The notes: a model not told the origin generated them from the letters alone. Shown: positions 7,682 through 15,141, counted from the stretch's first letter. The stretch is 17,809 bases of DNA from Candidatus Moraniibacteriota bacterium (GCA_027016355.1 JALWAF010000180.1:1-17809); one strand, 5' to 3'. Program-made: numbers and translations.

Positions 7682-8725
7682 TTATTTAGCTGATTCTAGT
7701 GCATCTTTTACAGCTTTTTTTGTCTCTTGCATAATTTTATCTAACATTTTTTCATTAGTCTTAAGTGTTGTCTTCGCCTTTTCACGACCGACACCCAATT
7801 TTTCTTCTTTGTAACTATAAGAATGACCTTTTTTTGTTATCACTCCATATTCAACGCCTACATCCAAAACATCTCCAGAAAGTGAAATTCCTTCATTATA
7901 CATAATATCGAATTCAGCAATTTTAAATGGAGGCGCTACCTTATTTTTCACTACTTTAACCTTTACGTGATTTCCAACAATATTATCACCTTTTTTAATT
8001 TGAGCTGCCCGTCGTACATCAAGTCTTACAGAAGAATAAAATTTAAGTGCATTTCCACCAGTAGTTGTTTCTGGATTACCAAATACAACACCAATTTTCA
8101 TACGAATCTGATTAATAAAGATTACGACACAATTTGATTTTGCAATTATTGGTGTTAATTTTCTCATAGCTTGACTCATGAGTCGTGCTTGTCTTCCCAT
8201 ATGATGATCTCCCATTTCACCATCTATCTCAGCTTGTGGCGTAAGTGCTGCCACAGAATCAACTACCACTACATCAACCGCACCTGACTGTACTAATGTC
8301 TCAACAATATCAAGTGCCTGCTCACCAGCATCTGGTTGTGATACCAATAACTCATCAATATTTACTCCAATTCGCTGTGCATACTCCGGATCTAATGCAT
8401 GTTCTGCATCTACAAACGCCGCTGTACCTCCTAATTTTTGTGCATTTGCTGCAACATGTAATGCTATTGTAGTTTTACCTGAGGACTCAGGTCCATAAAT
8501 TTCTATAACACGACCACGAGGAAATCCTCCAACCCCTAAAGCTAAATCCAGAGAGAGTGAACCCGATGGTATTGTCTCTACATCCGTACGACGTGCCTCA
8601 CCTAACTTCATAAGCATCCCATCACCGAATTTTGTACGAATTTCATCCACAACTGCCTCAACTCCCTTATTATCTTTTTTTTCTTCTCCTTTTTCATTCT
8701 TTTTTGCAACTTTCTTTTTTGCCAT
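7682..8725 (-). CDS. recA: Recombinase RecA
   Basis: RecA coats single-stranded DNA, drives homologous pairing and strand exchange, and in many bacteria triggers LexA cleavage. The 347 residues are the usual length. Visible motifs are Walker [10 protein letters not shown] (78-86), Walker [13 protein letters not shown] (150-161), loop L1 around [12 protein letters not shown] (170-181), and loop L2 [16 protein letters not shown] (215-230), nearly invariant in RecA. The N-terminus has an extra lysine-rich stretch of about 20 residues, and the C-terminus is less acidic than in E. coli. The gene has its own promoter overlapping the rodZ stop and its own terminator, so it can be regulated apart from its neighbours. 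I see no obvious LexA box. It lies between rodZ and the pilus operon. Confidence 0.98.
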   Translation of the reverse strand: MAKKKVAKKNEKGEEKKDNKGVEAVVDEIRTKFGDGMLMKLGEARRTDVETIPSGSLSLDLALGVGGFPRGRVIEIYGPESSGKTTIALHVAANAQKLGGTAAFVDAEHALDPEYAQRIGVNIDELLVSQPDAGEQALDIVETLVQSGAVDVVVVDSVAALTPQAEIDGEMGDHHMGRQARLMSQAMRKLTPIIAKSNCVVIFINQIRMKIGVVFGNPETTTGGNALKFYSSVRLDVRRAAQIKKGDNIVGNHVKVKVVKNKVAPPFKIAEFDIMYNEGISLSGDVLDVGVEYGVITKKGHSYSYKEEKLGVGREKAKTTLKTNEKMLDKIMQETKKAVKDALESAK

Positions 8726-8785
8726 AAAAATAATATCAACTAATTACATCCCCTCATTTTTAAACTAAGTCCTTATATAAAATAT

Positions 8786-8813
8786 ATTATACCAAATATA
8801 CAATAATTGTCAC
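8786..8813 (-). promoter_or_regulatory. Promoter of recA, overlapping the rodZ stop codon
   Basis: On the minus strand: GTGACA (-35, five of six, 8808-8813; it contains the rodZ TGA), a 16-nt spacer, and a perfect TATAAT (-10, 8786-8791) preceded by TGG (extended -10). Transcription should start near 8779, giving a leader of about 54 nt before the recA ATG. Confidence 0.6.
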
Positions 8814-9805
8814 TTTTTTTTCATATCTTCACTATCGCTATTATCATTTTCTTCAAACTCATATTTCCAATCGCGAATGATTTCGTTCTTTTTACTTATA
8901 GGTCTAAACTTCTCTCCATCATCATCACTAATAAGGGTATTTGCACCATTACTTGTTGTTATGATAATACTATCATTTGCTTCAAATACTTCTTCTTGAT
9001 CTAATTCCAAAGTATCATTATATACATCATTATCATCTGCAATAACATGAATCCAAACTGGCTCATTTTGAGATTTTATAATTAAATGTTTTTTTTGTTT
9101 TTGGTCACTTTGTTTTTGTTGCACTTCATAAACTGCATTTATTATTATTTGCTCATCACTCTCTTTATTAAATTTATTAATACTACGCACATTTATTGTA
9201 TTCACTCCTTGAGTCAAATTTATTTCACTTTCAAATGTGCCATCATCATTTACAAAAATCTGTTGTTCATTTATAAATACACGAGAATTATTTCTAGTCT
9301 TACCTCGCACAACAATCTTATTGTTTTCAATAGTGCTACCATATACTGGTTCATCAACAACAACCCATGGGGATGACACAAAATTATCAACACTAAAATA
9401 TAAATATAGTCCCACAGCTGACAATACAAAAAAACCCACAATAGCAACAATAATACGTGGAGTCAATACAAGACGAGGTACTTTTGGTAATTTATTCACC
9501 TCTTCTTCAACATCTTTATGATAAATATTTTGATATATACTATACTCACGATCAAATAGATCTAATAATACATCCTCAGGCACACCAAAAAATTGTGCAT
9601 ATGATCTGACAAATCCTTTTACATATACTCGCGTAGGAAGATTATCATATTGCCCCTCCTCCAATGCTTTAATATATGCTACCTTTACATTAATTCTTCG
9701 TGATAAATCTTGTACTCGTAGATGTCTATCTTTACGCAAAATTCTCAATTTTTCACCAAGCGTTAACGACTTGATTTTTTTTCGTACAAAATTACGTTTT
9801 TTCAT
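8810..9805 (-). CDS. rodZ: RodZ-like cell-shape protein
   Basis: RodZ is a bitopic protein that links the MreB cytoskeleton to the cell-wall machinery. The 331 residues show the expected order: a cytoplasmic HTH_25 domain (~14-90, with LGEKLRILRKDRHLRVQDLS and YVKGFVRSYAQFFG), a basic linker, one transmembrane helix (~117-138), an extracytoplasmic Ig-like/glucodextranase-B-like domain (~150-228, with EPVYGSTI and the fold IVVRGKT), and a DUF4115-like domain (~240-315). The acidic/lysine tail is low complexity. The Ig-like insertion between the helix and DUF4115 is absent from the E. coli type. The gene ends in TGA, within the recA -35, and follows ftsK by 60 nt. mreB is not in the window. Confidence 0.82.
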   Translation of the reverse strand: MKKRNFVRKKIKSLTLGEKLRILRKDRHLRVQDLSRRINVKVAYIKALEEGQYDNLPTRVYVKGFVRSYAQFFGVPEDVLLDLFDREYSIYQNIYHKDVEEEVNKLPKVPRLVLTPRIIVAIVGFFVLSAVGLYLYFSVDNFVSSPWVVVDEPVYGSTIENNKIVVRGKTRNNSRVFINEQQIFVNDDGTFESEINLTQGVNTINVRSINKFNKESDEQIIINAVYEVQQKQSDQKQKKHLIIKSQNEPVWIHVIADDNDVYNDTLELDQEEVFEANDSIIITTSNGANTLISDDDGEKFRPISKKNEIIRDWKYEFEENDNSDSEDMKKK

Positions 9806-9865
9806 AATATAATTAAATCACACTGACAAATTATCACTTCCCAGCAGAAAATATATTACGTTTTT

Positions 9866-12262
9866 TTAATTTATTTCCTGCATTTCATCCGACTCTTTTG
9901 CTACTAATATTTTCCTTGGTTTTGAACCTTCTGCTGGACCAACAACACCATTTTCTTCAAGTTCATCAATCAATCTTGCTGCTCGTGAATATCCAACACG
10001 TAACCTACGTTGAATATACGATGTTGAAGCTTTGCCTGCTGCTATTACCAATTCTTTCGCTTCTTCATAAATTGGATCTTCTGACTCACCAGAGCTACCT
10101 GGAGAATCATCAAAATTTACAGATGTAATACCTTTTGTTGTTGTCACAGTACCATTTTCACTATCAGTTGCAAAATCTTCATCAATATTATAAGCTCCCG
10201 TAGATTCTGCTTGTCGCTTTATAAATTTTACAACTTTCTGAACCTCTTTTTCTTGTACAAATGGACTTTGCAATCGTACAGGATTTGAATTTTGTGGTCC
10301 TACAAATAACATGTCTCCATTACCAATAAGTTTTTCTGCTCCTGGTCTATCTATAATTGTTCTTGAATCAATATTTGAATTAACTTTAAGAGCAATTCTG
10401 GTTGGTAAGTTTGCTTTAATAAGTCCCGTAATTACTTCTACACTTGGTCTTTGCGTAGAAATAATAAGATGAATTCCTACAGCACGTGACATTTGTGCTA
10501 GTCTTACTATCGATGCTTCTACCTCTTTACCATTGGAAGCCATGAGATCAGATAACTCATCAATAACAATAACAATTGCTGGTAAATTCTCCATTTCCTG
10601 AGTAACTTGATTACCAGTATCCGGATCAGTAAAGGTATGCATTTCTCCTGACGCCATTTTACTTCTGTAAGACTCTATATCTCGCACACCACTCTCTTGA
10701 AGTAACTTATACCTGCGTTCCATCTCAGATATCGCCCACTTAAGAGCATTAATTACTTTGCCATTTTCAACAATAACATCAGAAAGCAAATGTGGTATAC
10801 CACTATACAGAGATAATTCTACACGTTTTGGATCTACAAGAATCAACTTTAATTCTTCTGGAGAATTCTTATAAAGTAATGACAATAAAATGCAGTTAAT
10901 AGTAACAGACTTTCCAGAGCCAGTAGTTCCCGCAACCAAGAGATGTGGCATTTTTGCAAGATCTTCAAAAACGTAATCACCATTTACATCTTCTCCCAGA
11001 GCAAGTAATAATTTTTTATCTGATTCATCAAATTCATCTGTATTAAATAATTCTCTCATCCTCACAATTGCTGTTGATTTATTTGGCACTTCAATACCTA
11101 CAAGTGATTTACCCGGAATCGGGGCCTCAATACGAATTGGATGTGCAGCAAGTGACAAGGCCAAATCAGCATTTAAAGCTGTAATACGTGAAAGTTTTAC
11201 ACCACTTTGAGGTCGAAAACTATATTGAGTTACTGTCGGACCAGTAACGATATCTTCTAGCTCCATTGCGATTCCAAAGTTTTTGAAAGTTTCTTGAATA
11301 TTGCGTGCATTTTGTTCTACATTACCACCCTTTGCCTTGTCACCTCCACGAGCAAGTAATTTAAGCGGTGGCAACTCCCAATCTACATCAGGTGATTGTG
11401 TCATTTGTTTTGTGTCACTATTGTGTGCGTCCACAACTTGTTGGATTTTGTCTTCTTGAACATCATCAATTTCTTTTTCTGCATTTGCATCAGCGTTCTG
11501 AGTATAGTCTGACATATTAATAACTTGTTCATCATCAAATTCCTCGTCATCAAATTCCTCCTCTTCCAAATATTCATCTGAATCATCAACCTCATCCGCA
11601 ATAACATCCTCTTCTACATCTTCCTCTTCCGATTCATCATCAACTTCTTTGGCTTTATCCTGTTTGTCATTTTTCCTACGAGTGAAAAAGCCCTCTTCAC
11701 CATTCTTGGTTTTTTTGATGACTGGCACATAATCTCCAAGTCCTACCAAAGACATATTAAATGCAATAATAAGCCCCACCACTCCCAAAGCAATAAGTAT
11801 AATTACACTTGCAATCTTTCCTGTGAATGTAACAAGTGCTGCTGCCAATACATAACCCAAGTATCCGCCACCGCTACCGCTTTGTGCTATCTCTTTAAAA
11901 TCTTTTGTATCAAATGGCATGATATGCATAAGAGCTAATACTCCCCAAAATGCAATAGCAATACCAATAATTTTTGTTACATAAAATTGTGTCTCTACTT
12001 TCTTGCGCAAAAGCACAATGCCCGCATAAATAAAAACTAACGGTGCCAAATATTTACCAAAACCAAATATCATGCCCGATAGTTTGGACAATTTTTCACC
12101 TGCAATACCAGATGCATCAAAAAATCCAAGTACAAAAATAACTGCAATCAAAAAAAGTAAAACAGCAACGATTGAACGTTTCGCATGAGCACTTAATTGC
12201 AATGCTACAAAATCCTCACCGTCACCTTCATATTCTTCATCTTTTTCTTTTTTTCTCCCCAT
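9866..12262 (-). CDS. ftsK: DNA translocase FtsK/SpoIIIE
   Basis: FtsK is a membrane-anchored hexameric DNA pump that clears chromosome termini from the division septum. The 798 residues are typical for a SpoIIIE-like form. Domains in order are four or five N-terminal transmembrane helices (about 29-48, 70-86, 95-113, 133-168), a short acidic linker (~195-290), the alpha/beta motor with Walker A GTTGSGKS (445-452) and Walker B VIVIDELSDLM (564-574), then a C-terminal winged-helix gamma domain (~728-790, with VGYSRAARLIDELEENGVVGP) that reads chromosome polarity. The linker is almost all Asp/Glu and contains a small in-frame DNA duplication. The ATG has no Shine-Dalgarno, and rodZ follows 60 nt downstream, probably in one operon. 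Confidence 0.96.
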   Translation of the reverse strand: MGRKKEKDEEYEGDGEDFVALQLSAHAKRSIVAVLLFLIAVIFVLGFFDASGIAGEKLSKLSGMIFGFGKYLAPLVFIYAGIVLLRKKVETQFYVTKIIGIAIAFWGVLALMHIMPFDTKDFKEIAQSGSGGGYLGYVLAAALVTFTGKIASVIILIALGVVGLIIAFNMSLVGLGDYVPVIKKTKNGEEGFFTRRKNDKQDKAKEVDDESEEEDVEEDVIADEVDDSDEYLEEEEFDDEEFDDEQVINMSDYTQNADANAEKEIDDVQEDKIQQVVDAHNSDTKQMTQSPDVDWELPPLKLLARGGDKAKGGNVEQNARNIQETFKNFGIAMELEDIVTGPTVTQYSFRPQSGVKLSRITALNADLALSLAAHPIRIEAPIPGKSLVGIEVPNKSTAIVRMRELFNTDEFDESDKKLLLALGEDVNGDYVFEDLAKMPHLLVAGTTGSGKSVTINCILLSLLYKNSPEELKLILVDPKRVELSLYSGIPHLLSDVIVENGKVINALKWAISEMERRYKLLQESGVRDIESYRSKMASGEMHTFTDPDTGNQVTQEMENLPAIVIVIDELSDLMASNGKEVEASIVRLAQMSRAVGIHLIISTQRPSVEVITGLIKANLPTRIALKVNSNIDSRTIIDRPGAEKLIGNGDMLFVGPQNSNPVRLQSPFVQEKEVQKVVKFIKRQAESTGAYNIDEDFATDSENGTVTTTKGITSVNFDDSPGSSGESEDPIYEEAKELVIAAGKASTSYIQRRLRVGYSRAARLIDELEENGVVGPAEGSKPRKILVAKESDEMQEIN
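11532..11561. repeat. 15-bp tandem duplication in the ftsK acidic linker
   Basis: TCATCAAATTCCTC(G/C) occurs twice head-to-tail with one mismatch at the last base. It encodes two copies of E-F-D-D-E in the acidic linker. The size is a multiple of three, so the frame is kept. It looks like a recent slippage event. Confidence 0.7.
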
Positions 12263-12289
12263 AATTTGTATTAATATAATATTCTATAT

Positions 12290-12317
12290 ATTATCACATA
12301 AAACCCATTTTCAGCAA
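12290..12317 (-). promoter_or_regulatory. Possible promoter of ftsK
   Basis: On the minus strand: TTGCTG (-35, 12312-12317, weak), a 16-nt spacer, and GATAAT (-10, 12290-12295, five of six) preceded by TGT (extended -10). It lies about 28 nt upstream of the ftsK ATG and just downstream of a terminator. In AT-rich DNA this is only suggestive. Confidence 0.35.
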
Positions 12318-12324
12318 TAAAAAC

Positions 12325-12361
12325 AAAAAAAGCCGACCTCCCTCATAGAGTCGGTTTTTTG
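12325..12361 (-). terminator. Intrinsic terminator after the secreted repeat-protein gene
   Basis: On the minus strand, CCGAC (12350-12354) pairs with GTCGG (12333-12337) across a 12-nt loop, followed by C and seven Ts. The flanking A/T runs allow extra pairing. It sits 8-45 nt past the gene stop and insulates ftsK. The plus strand also ends in six Ts, so it may work both ways. Confidence 0.65.
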
Positions 12362-12369
12362 TTACCAAA

Positions 12370-12897
12370 TTATTTATGGCGTAATCCTAATGTGTCCATT
12401 ATTTGATGTACTTCATCATGTCTATTCATTTGATGTAATTCGTGAGCCTCTACAAACAATTCAAATTTATCTCTTGTATTTATAATATTCCCTATTTTCT
12501 TATTCTCTGATATTTGTTTAAATTCATTCCAATCGTTGTTTTCAATTGCATCTTTTATATTAGCACCTCTTCTATACCTCCTCATATCTCTACCAGGATG
12601 TTCAATACCAACTTCCTCCAGTGTCTGTCGTGCTTGTTTCAACTTTCCTTCTCGTCGCAAATTATGTGCAGTTGCAATTGCACTGAATTCTTTTCGCGTA
12701 TTTAATTTATCAGATCTAGAACGCTTCTTAGCAGAGGCTCTAAACGCTTTAGAATTATTATTTCTAATTGCTTCCTCTACGGCTGCATGATTTTGACACT
12801 CAGGACCAAAATGTGCACTAGTTACACTAACACCCAGCGCTCCTGCTGCAATTACTGCTGCAAATGATCCAACTAATACCTTCTTCTTATTTGTCAT
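12370..12897 (-). CDS. Small secreted protein with two ~62-residue helical repeats
   Basis: I start this at the ATG at 12897 (175 residues), because an upstream ATG at 12945 lies at the predicted transcription start and would bury the signal peptide. Residues 1-28 form a signal peptide (basic NKKK, a hydrophobic Ala/Val/Gly core, TSA before the likely cut at 28/29). The mature part has two similar units, about 39-98 and 113-171. Each has an AI-x-NN-x4-F motif, then NTR-x2-F, then an AH-x-L helix, and ends LEEVGI or MDTLGL. Small secreted proteins with this repeat style occur in CPR genomes as I recall; their function is unknown. Few cysteines (one, C34). It follows the sigma-membrane pair, and its upstream region carries the same promoter pattern as the sigma gene. 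A terminator follows. Confidence 0.8.
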   Translation of the reverse strand: MTNKKKVLVGSFAAVIAAGALGVSVTSAHFGPECQNHAAVEEAIRNNNSKAFRASAKKRSRSDKLNTRKEFSAIATAHNLRREGKLKQARQTLEEVGIEHPGRDMRRYRRGANIKDAIENNDWNEFKQISENKKIGNIINTRDKFELFVEAHELHQMNRHDEVHQIMDTLGLRHK

Positions 12898-12908
12898 AAT
12901 GTTATTTC

Positions 12909-12920
12909 TAATAATTATTA
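12909..12920. repeat. Perfect 12-bp palindrome TAATAATTATTA (downstream copy)
   Basis: It lies in the leader of the secreted repeat-protein gene, about 12 nt upstream of the ATG. A second 11-bp copy lies 51 bp away, inside the promoter spacer. The pair could be an operator, but A/T-only palindromes arise easily in this genome. Confidence 0.35.
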
Positions 12921-12950
12921 TTGTGTAGTTAGCTATTCTCCACATTCCTT

Positions 12951-12979
12951 ATTACGCACTAATAATTATTTTCTTTCAA
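12951..12979 (-). promoter_or_regulatory. Putative ECF-type promoter of the secreted repeat-protein gene
   Basis: On the minus strand: TTGAAA (12974-12979), a 17-nt spacer and CGTAAT (12951-12956). Read as TGAAAG-N16-CGTA, it is close to the Bacillus SigW-type consensus TGAAAC-N16-CGTA. The same pattern with the same spacing lies upstream of the sigma gene. Transcription should start near 12944, giving a leader of about 47 nt. It can also be read as a weak sigma-70 promoter. Confidence 0.5.
12960..12970. repeat. Palindromic TAATAATTATT (copy inside promoter spacer)
   Basis: Eleven of the twelve bases of the palindrome at 12909-12920, placed between the proposed -10 and -35 of the secreted-protein promoter. 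A protein bound here would cover the promoter. The 51-bp distance is close to five helical turns. Confidence 0.35.
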
Positions 12980-13009
12980 CATGTGCCAGAAATTTCTAAG
13001 GATACAGAG

Positions 13010-13864
13010 TTATTGCACCTGAACGCATGCAGAATGTACTATTTGCCTAATATTATCTGACATTTTTTCACAAGTGCATATTTGTTCCTTGCTCCTATGT
13101 ATTTTTTGTATTTTTTTTATATGTCTATTTCGTACATTTGGGTTATCTCCACGCATACCATGTTTGTGAATTTTACATGCTACAAATATATCTTCGTCAA
13201 TTTTCTTACCCGATATCATAAATATTTGCCCATCAATAATATCCTTAGAATTCAAATTTGGAATATTTTCATACATCACATACCATTTATATCCACGTGG
13301 TGTCACAAGTGTAAAATATTCATCATTACAACCAATAACCCTGCCAACAATAATTCCTTCTTCTGGCACATCAAACATACGTGCTTGTCTACTCTCTACA
13401 CTATGATAATAATGCAAATGACTAAGTATATCATCAACAACATAACTAATGCCACAAGAATAAAATATTGTACCAATTGCAATACTCAATACAGCATTAG
13501 CAGCTATAAGAATCACTAAAGAATATTTATAACCTTGCTTTGTATGGCGCACTAAAATATCAAATAATATCACAAATATACTTGCAAAAATGATCCATAA
13601 CAAAGGCAAAATGACTATTAAATGACGCACAAAATTCATATGTGGCACACCTCGCATAAACAATGCACTATTTGCAAATGTAAATATAATCAAACTAACC
13701 GTCAGTGCACCTGCAACAATACAAAGTCCTCCAATAAACCAAAGGATAGTGTTTTTTGCAACAAAATACCACTTAGGAGTTTGTTTAACCTTGCCTTGCA
13801 AAATTTCATTCATTGCATTTTGTGATATCTTACCAATTGAAGATTTAGAATTTCTATCCGTCAT
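13010..13864 (-). CDS. Three-helix membrane protein partnered with the ECF sigma factor
   Basis: I do not recognise a named family. The 284 residues show a basic cytoplasmic N-terminus (1-36), three transmembrane helices (about 38-63, 80-105, 114-138) and a C-terminal part of about 145 residues. The basic loop RHTKQGYKY after helix 2 fixes the topology as N-in and C-out. The C-terminal part has a beta-rich stretch (~168-232, around GRVIGC and YFTLVTPRGYKWYV) then a basic, His/Lys-rich tail with two close cysteines (CTC). The ATG lies 4 nt after the sigma TGA, so the two are co-translated. That is the usual place of an anti-sigma factor, and the topology would suit a sensor, but there is no HxxxCxxC zinc anti-sigma motif. 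The role is inferred from position only. Confidence 0.8.
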   Translation of the reverse strand: MTDRNSKSSIGKISQNAMNEILQGKVKQTPKWYFVAKNTILWFIGGLCIVAGALTVSLIIFTFANSALFMRGVPHMNFVRHLIVILPLLWIIFASIFVILFDILVRHTKQGYKYSLVILIAANAVLSIAIGTIFYSCGISYVVDDILSHLHYYHSVESRQARMFDVPEEGIIVGRVIGCNDEYFTLVTPRGYKWYVMYENIPNLNSKDIIDGQIFMISGKKIDEDIFVACKIHKHGMRGDNPNVRNRHIKKIQKIHRSKEQICTCEKMSDNIRQIVHSACVQVQ

Positions 13865-13868
13865 AAAC

Positions 13869-14459
13869 TCACATTAAAAAATTAATACCCTTTTGTGCAC
13901 ATAAATCATAAAATTGTTTTTTGGCTCGACTTAAATGTGTTGCAACTGTTCCTGGAGGTTTTTTCAAAATATCAGAAATTTCTTCATAACTCTTATCTTC
14001 TATATACTTTAATATAAGAATTTCCCTATATTTATCATTCATATCTTTCATGATGTCTGCCACTGTTTCTTTTAATATATCTTTATCTATATCAGCTTGA
14101 ATGTCTTGTGTATCTACGATACGCTCCAGAAATTCATCATCAACTTGCACTACATTTCCTTGTGGTCTAGATTTATTTTTACGCCAATTACTAATAGTTT
14201 CATTATGTACTATACGATATATCCATGAAGAGAAAGCTAAATTGTTATCAAAATTATTTAAATTTTGATAAGCTTTAAGAAAACTATCTTGCAATATGTC
14301 TTCTGCTTCTTCGATTGTCACAGATGATATGCGTCTAATATACATAAGCAATCTTTTTTCATATCTTTCCATTAACACCCCAAAAACAGCTGGGTCACTA
14401 CTGACTAAAGACACAAGCTCTTTATCTGTTTTGATATCTACAGCATCAATTACTACCAT
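13869..14459 (-). CDS. ECF-type RNA polymerase sigma factor
   Basis: The 196 residues have just the two domains of a group IV (extracytoplasmic function) sigma factor. Region 2 is about 27-95 (ERYEKRLLMYIRR, then EEAEDILQDSFLKAYQNL, then FSSWIYRIVHNETISNWRK). Region 4 is about 130-185 (KYREILILKYIEDKSYEEIS with the helix-turn-helix ending GTVATHLSRAKKQF). Regions 1 and 3 are absent. It would direct RNA polymerase to a small set of stress promoters. The membrane-protein gene starts 4 nt after its TGA stop. The upstream region contains a SigW-like promoter pattern, suggesting autoregulation. The ATG has no Shine-Dalgarno, and the leader would be only about 17 nt. Confidence 0.93.
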   Translation of the reverse strand: MVVIDAVDIKTDKELVSLVSSDPAVFGVLMERYEKRLLMYIRRISSVTIEEAEDILQDSFLKAYQNLNNFDNNLAFSSWIYRIVHNETISNWRKNKSRPQGNVVQVDDEFLERIVDTQDIQADIDKDILKETVADIMKDMNDKYREILILKYIEDKSYEEISDILKKPPGTVATHLSRAKKQFYDLCAQKGINFLM

Positions 14460-14482
14460 ATATACAATATATCTATTATCGT

Positions 14483-14511
14483 ACTACGCGCTTAAATATT
14501 TTTTATTTCAA
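14483..14511 (-). promoter_or_regulatory. Putative autoregulatory ECF-type promoter of the sigma gene
   Basis: On the minus strand: TTGAAA (14506-14511), a 17-nt spacer and CGTAGT (14483-14488). Read as TGAAAT-N16-CGTA, it matches the pattern in front of the secreted repeat-protein gene, with identical spacing. The -35 overlaps the TGA stop of the upstream phosphatase gene. Transcription would start near 14476. Confidence 0.5.
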
Positions 14512-14987
14512 GTAGTGGCTATATGGAGAAACTTTGCAATTACATATGCCACATCATCCACAAAACAAGCTACCTTGTCCATCATAGAATCATCACTACA
14601 TCTATACCTTTTTACACGAATATGTTGAGCTTTTGCAAACTGTGCAAATAATCCATCCGTTAAATACTTATCACCAATTGCAATAACTAAACATGTTTCG
14701 TCAATATACTTAAGAATTTTTTTGTTTGGTTTTTTGTGTGGCGCTTCAATATATGGAATATTTATACTCGCAGCTATTTCTCTACTCCTATTGCCATTAT
14801 AATTATTTGAAAATATATATACTACATTTTTTTTCTCCAATTCACGCACAACTTTAATGACTTCTTTTTTAATTTGTTTTTTTGAACTACATGTCAAAGT
14901 ACCATCAATATCCAAAATTACAGTAGCATCTACAATATCATGTATATCTAATTCATGAAAAAAAACGTTCTCATCTTTTATAAACAT
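14508..14987 (-). CDS. HAD-superfamily phosphatase, YqeG-like
   Basis: I start this at the ATG at 14987 (159 residues). The frame stays open to a TTG at 15059, but the extra 24 residues are not typical of the family; that TTG does have an AGGTG five bases upstream, so a longer form is possible. HAD motifs are clear: motif I VILDIDGTL with nucleophile D26 and general acid D28, motif II SNN (60-62), the lysine region HKKPNKK (84-90), and motif III AIGDKYLTDG (103-112). The GDx-LTDG pattern and small cap-less size fit the YqeG/HAD-IIIA group, whose eukaryotic relative Gep4 dephosphorylates phosphatidylglycerophosphate. The substrate here is not known. The stop is TGA and overlaps the sigma promoter. 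It is divergent from the purE-like gene. Confidence 0.8.
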   Translation of the reverse strand: MFIKDENVFFHELDIHDIVDATVILDIDGTLTCSSKKQIKKEVIKVVRELEKKNVVYIFSNNYNGNRSREIAASINIPYIEAPHKKPNKKILKYIDETCLVIAIGDKYLTDGLFAQFAKAQHIRVKRYRCSDDSMMDKVACFVDDVAYVIAKFLHIATT

Positions 14988-15060
14988 GCCCTTAATATAA
15001 TTATAATGTTTGTAGTATATCACAAAAACAATTTTATCTACATTATAAAACTCAATCAAT

Positions 15061-15089
15061 TTGACACCTTACTCTTTCATATGTACGAT
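15061..15089 (+). promoter_or_regulatory. Promoter of the purE-like gene
   Basis: Plus strand: a perfect TTGACA (-35, 15061-15066), a 17-nt spacer and TACGAT (-10, 15084-15089, four of six). Transcription should start near 15096, about 46 nt before the ATG. Confidence 0.6.
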
Positions 15090-15126
15090 ACTTAATAATT
15101 GTTTAGTTTTTTTACAATAATTCAAC

Positions 15127-15133
15127 AAGGGAG
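15127..15133 (+). promoter_or_regulatory. Shine-Dalgarno sequence of the purE-like gene
   Basis: AAGGGAG lies 8 nt before the ATG at 15142 and fixes that start. It is notable because almost no other gene in the window has a recognisable Shine-Dalgarno sequence. Confidence 0.65.
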
Positions 15134-15141
15134 AATACGAG

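Noticed and set aside
12898..12945. Upstream ATG (12945) as start of the secreted protein
   Set aside because: It would add 16 residues before the signal peptide and lies at the predicted transcription start.
13082..13519. 145-codon plus-strand open frame opposite the membrane protein
   Set aside because: Its translation is low-complexity Ile/Asn/Tyr-rich, as expected of antisense AT-rich DNA; the minus-strand frame has clear membrane helices and operon spacing.
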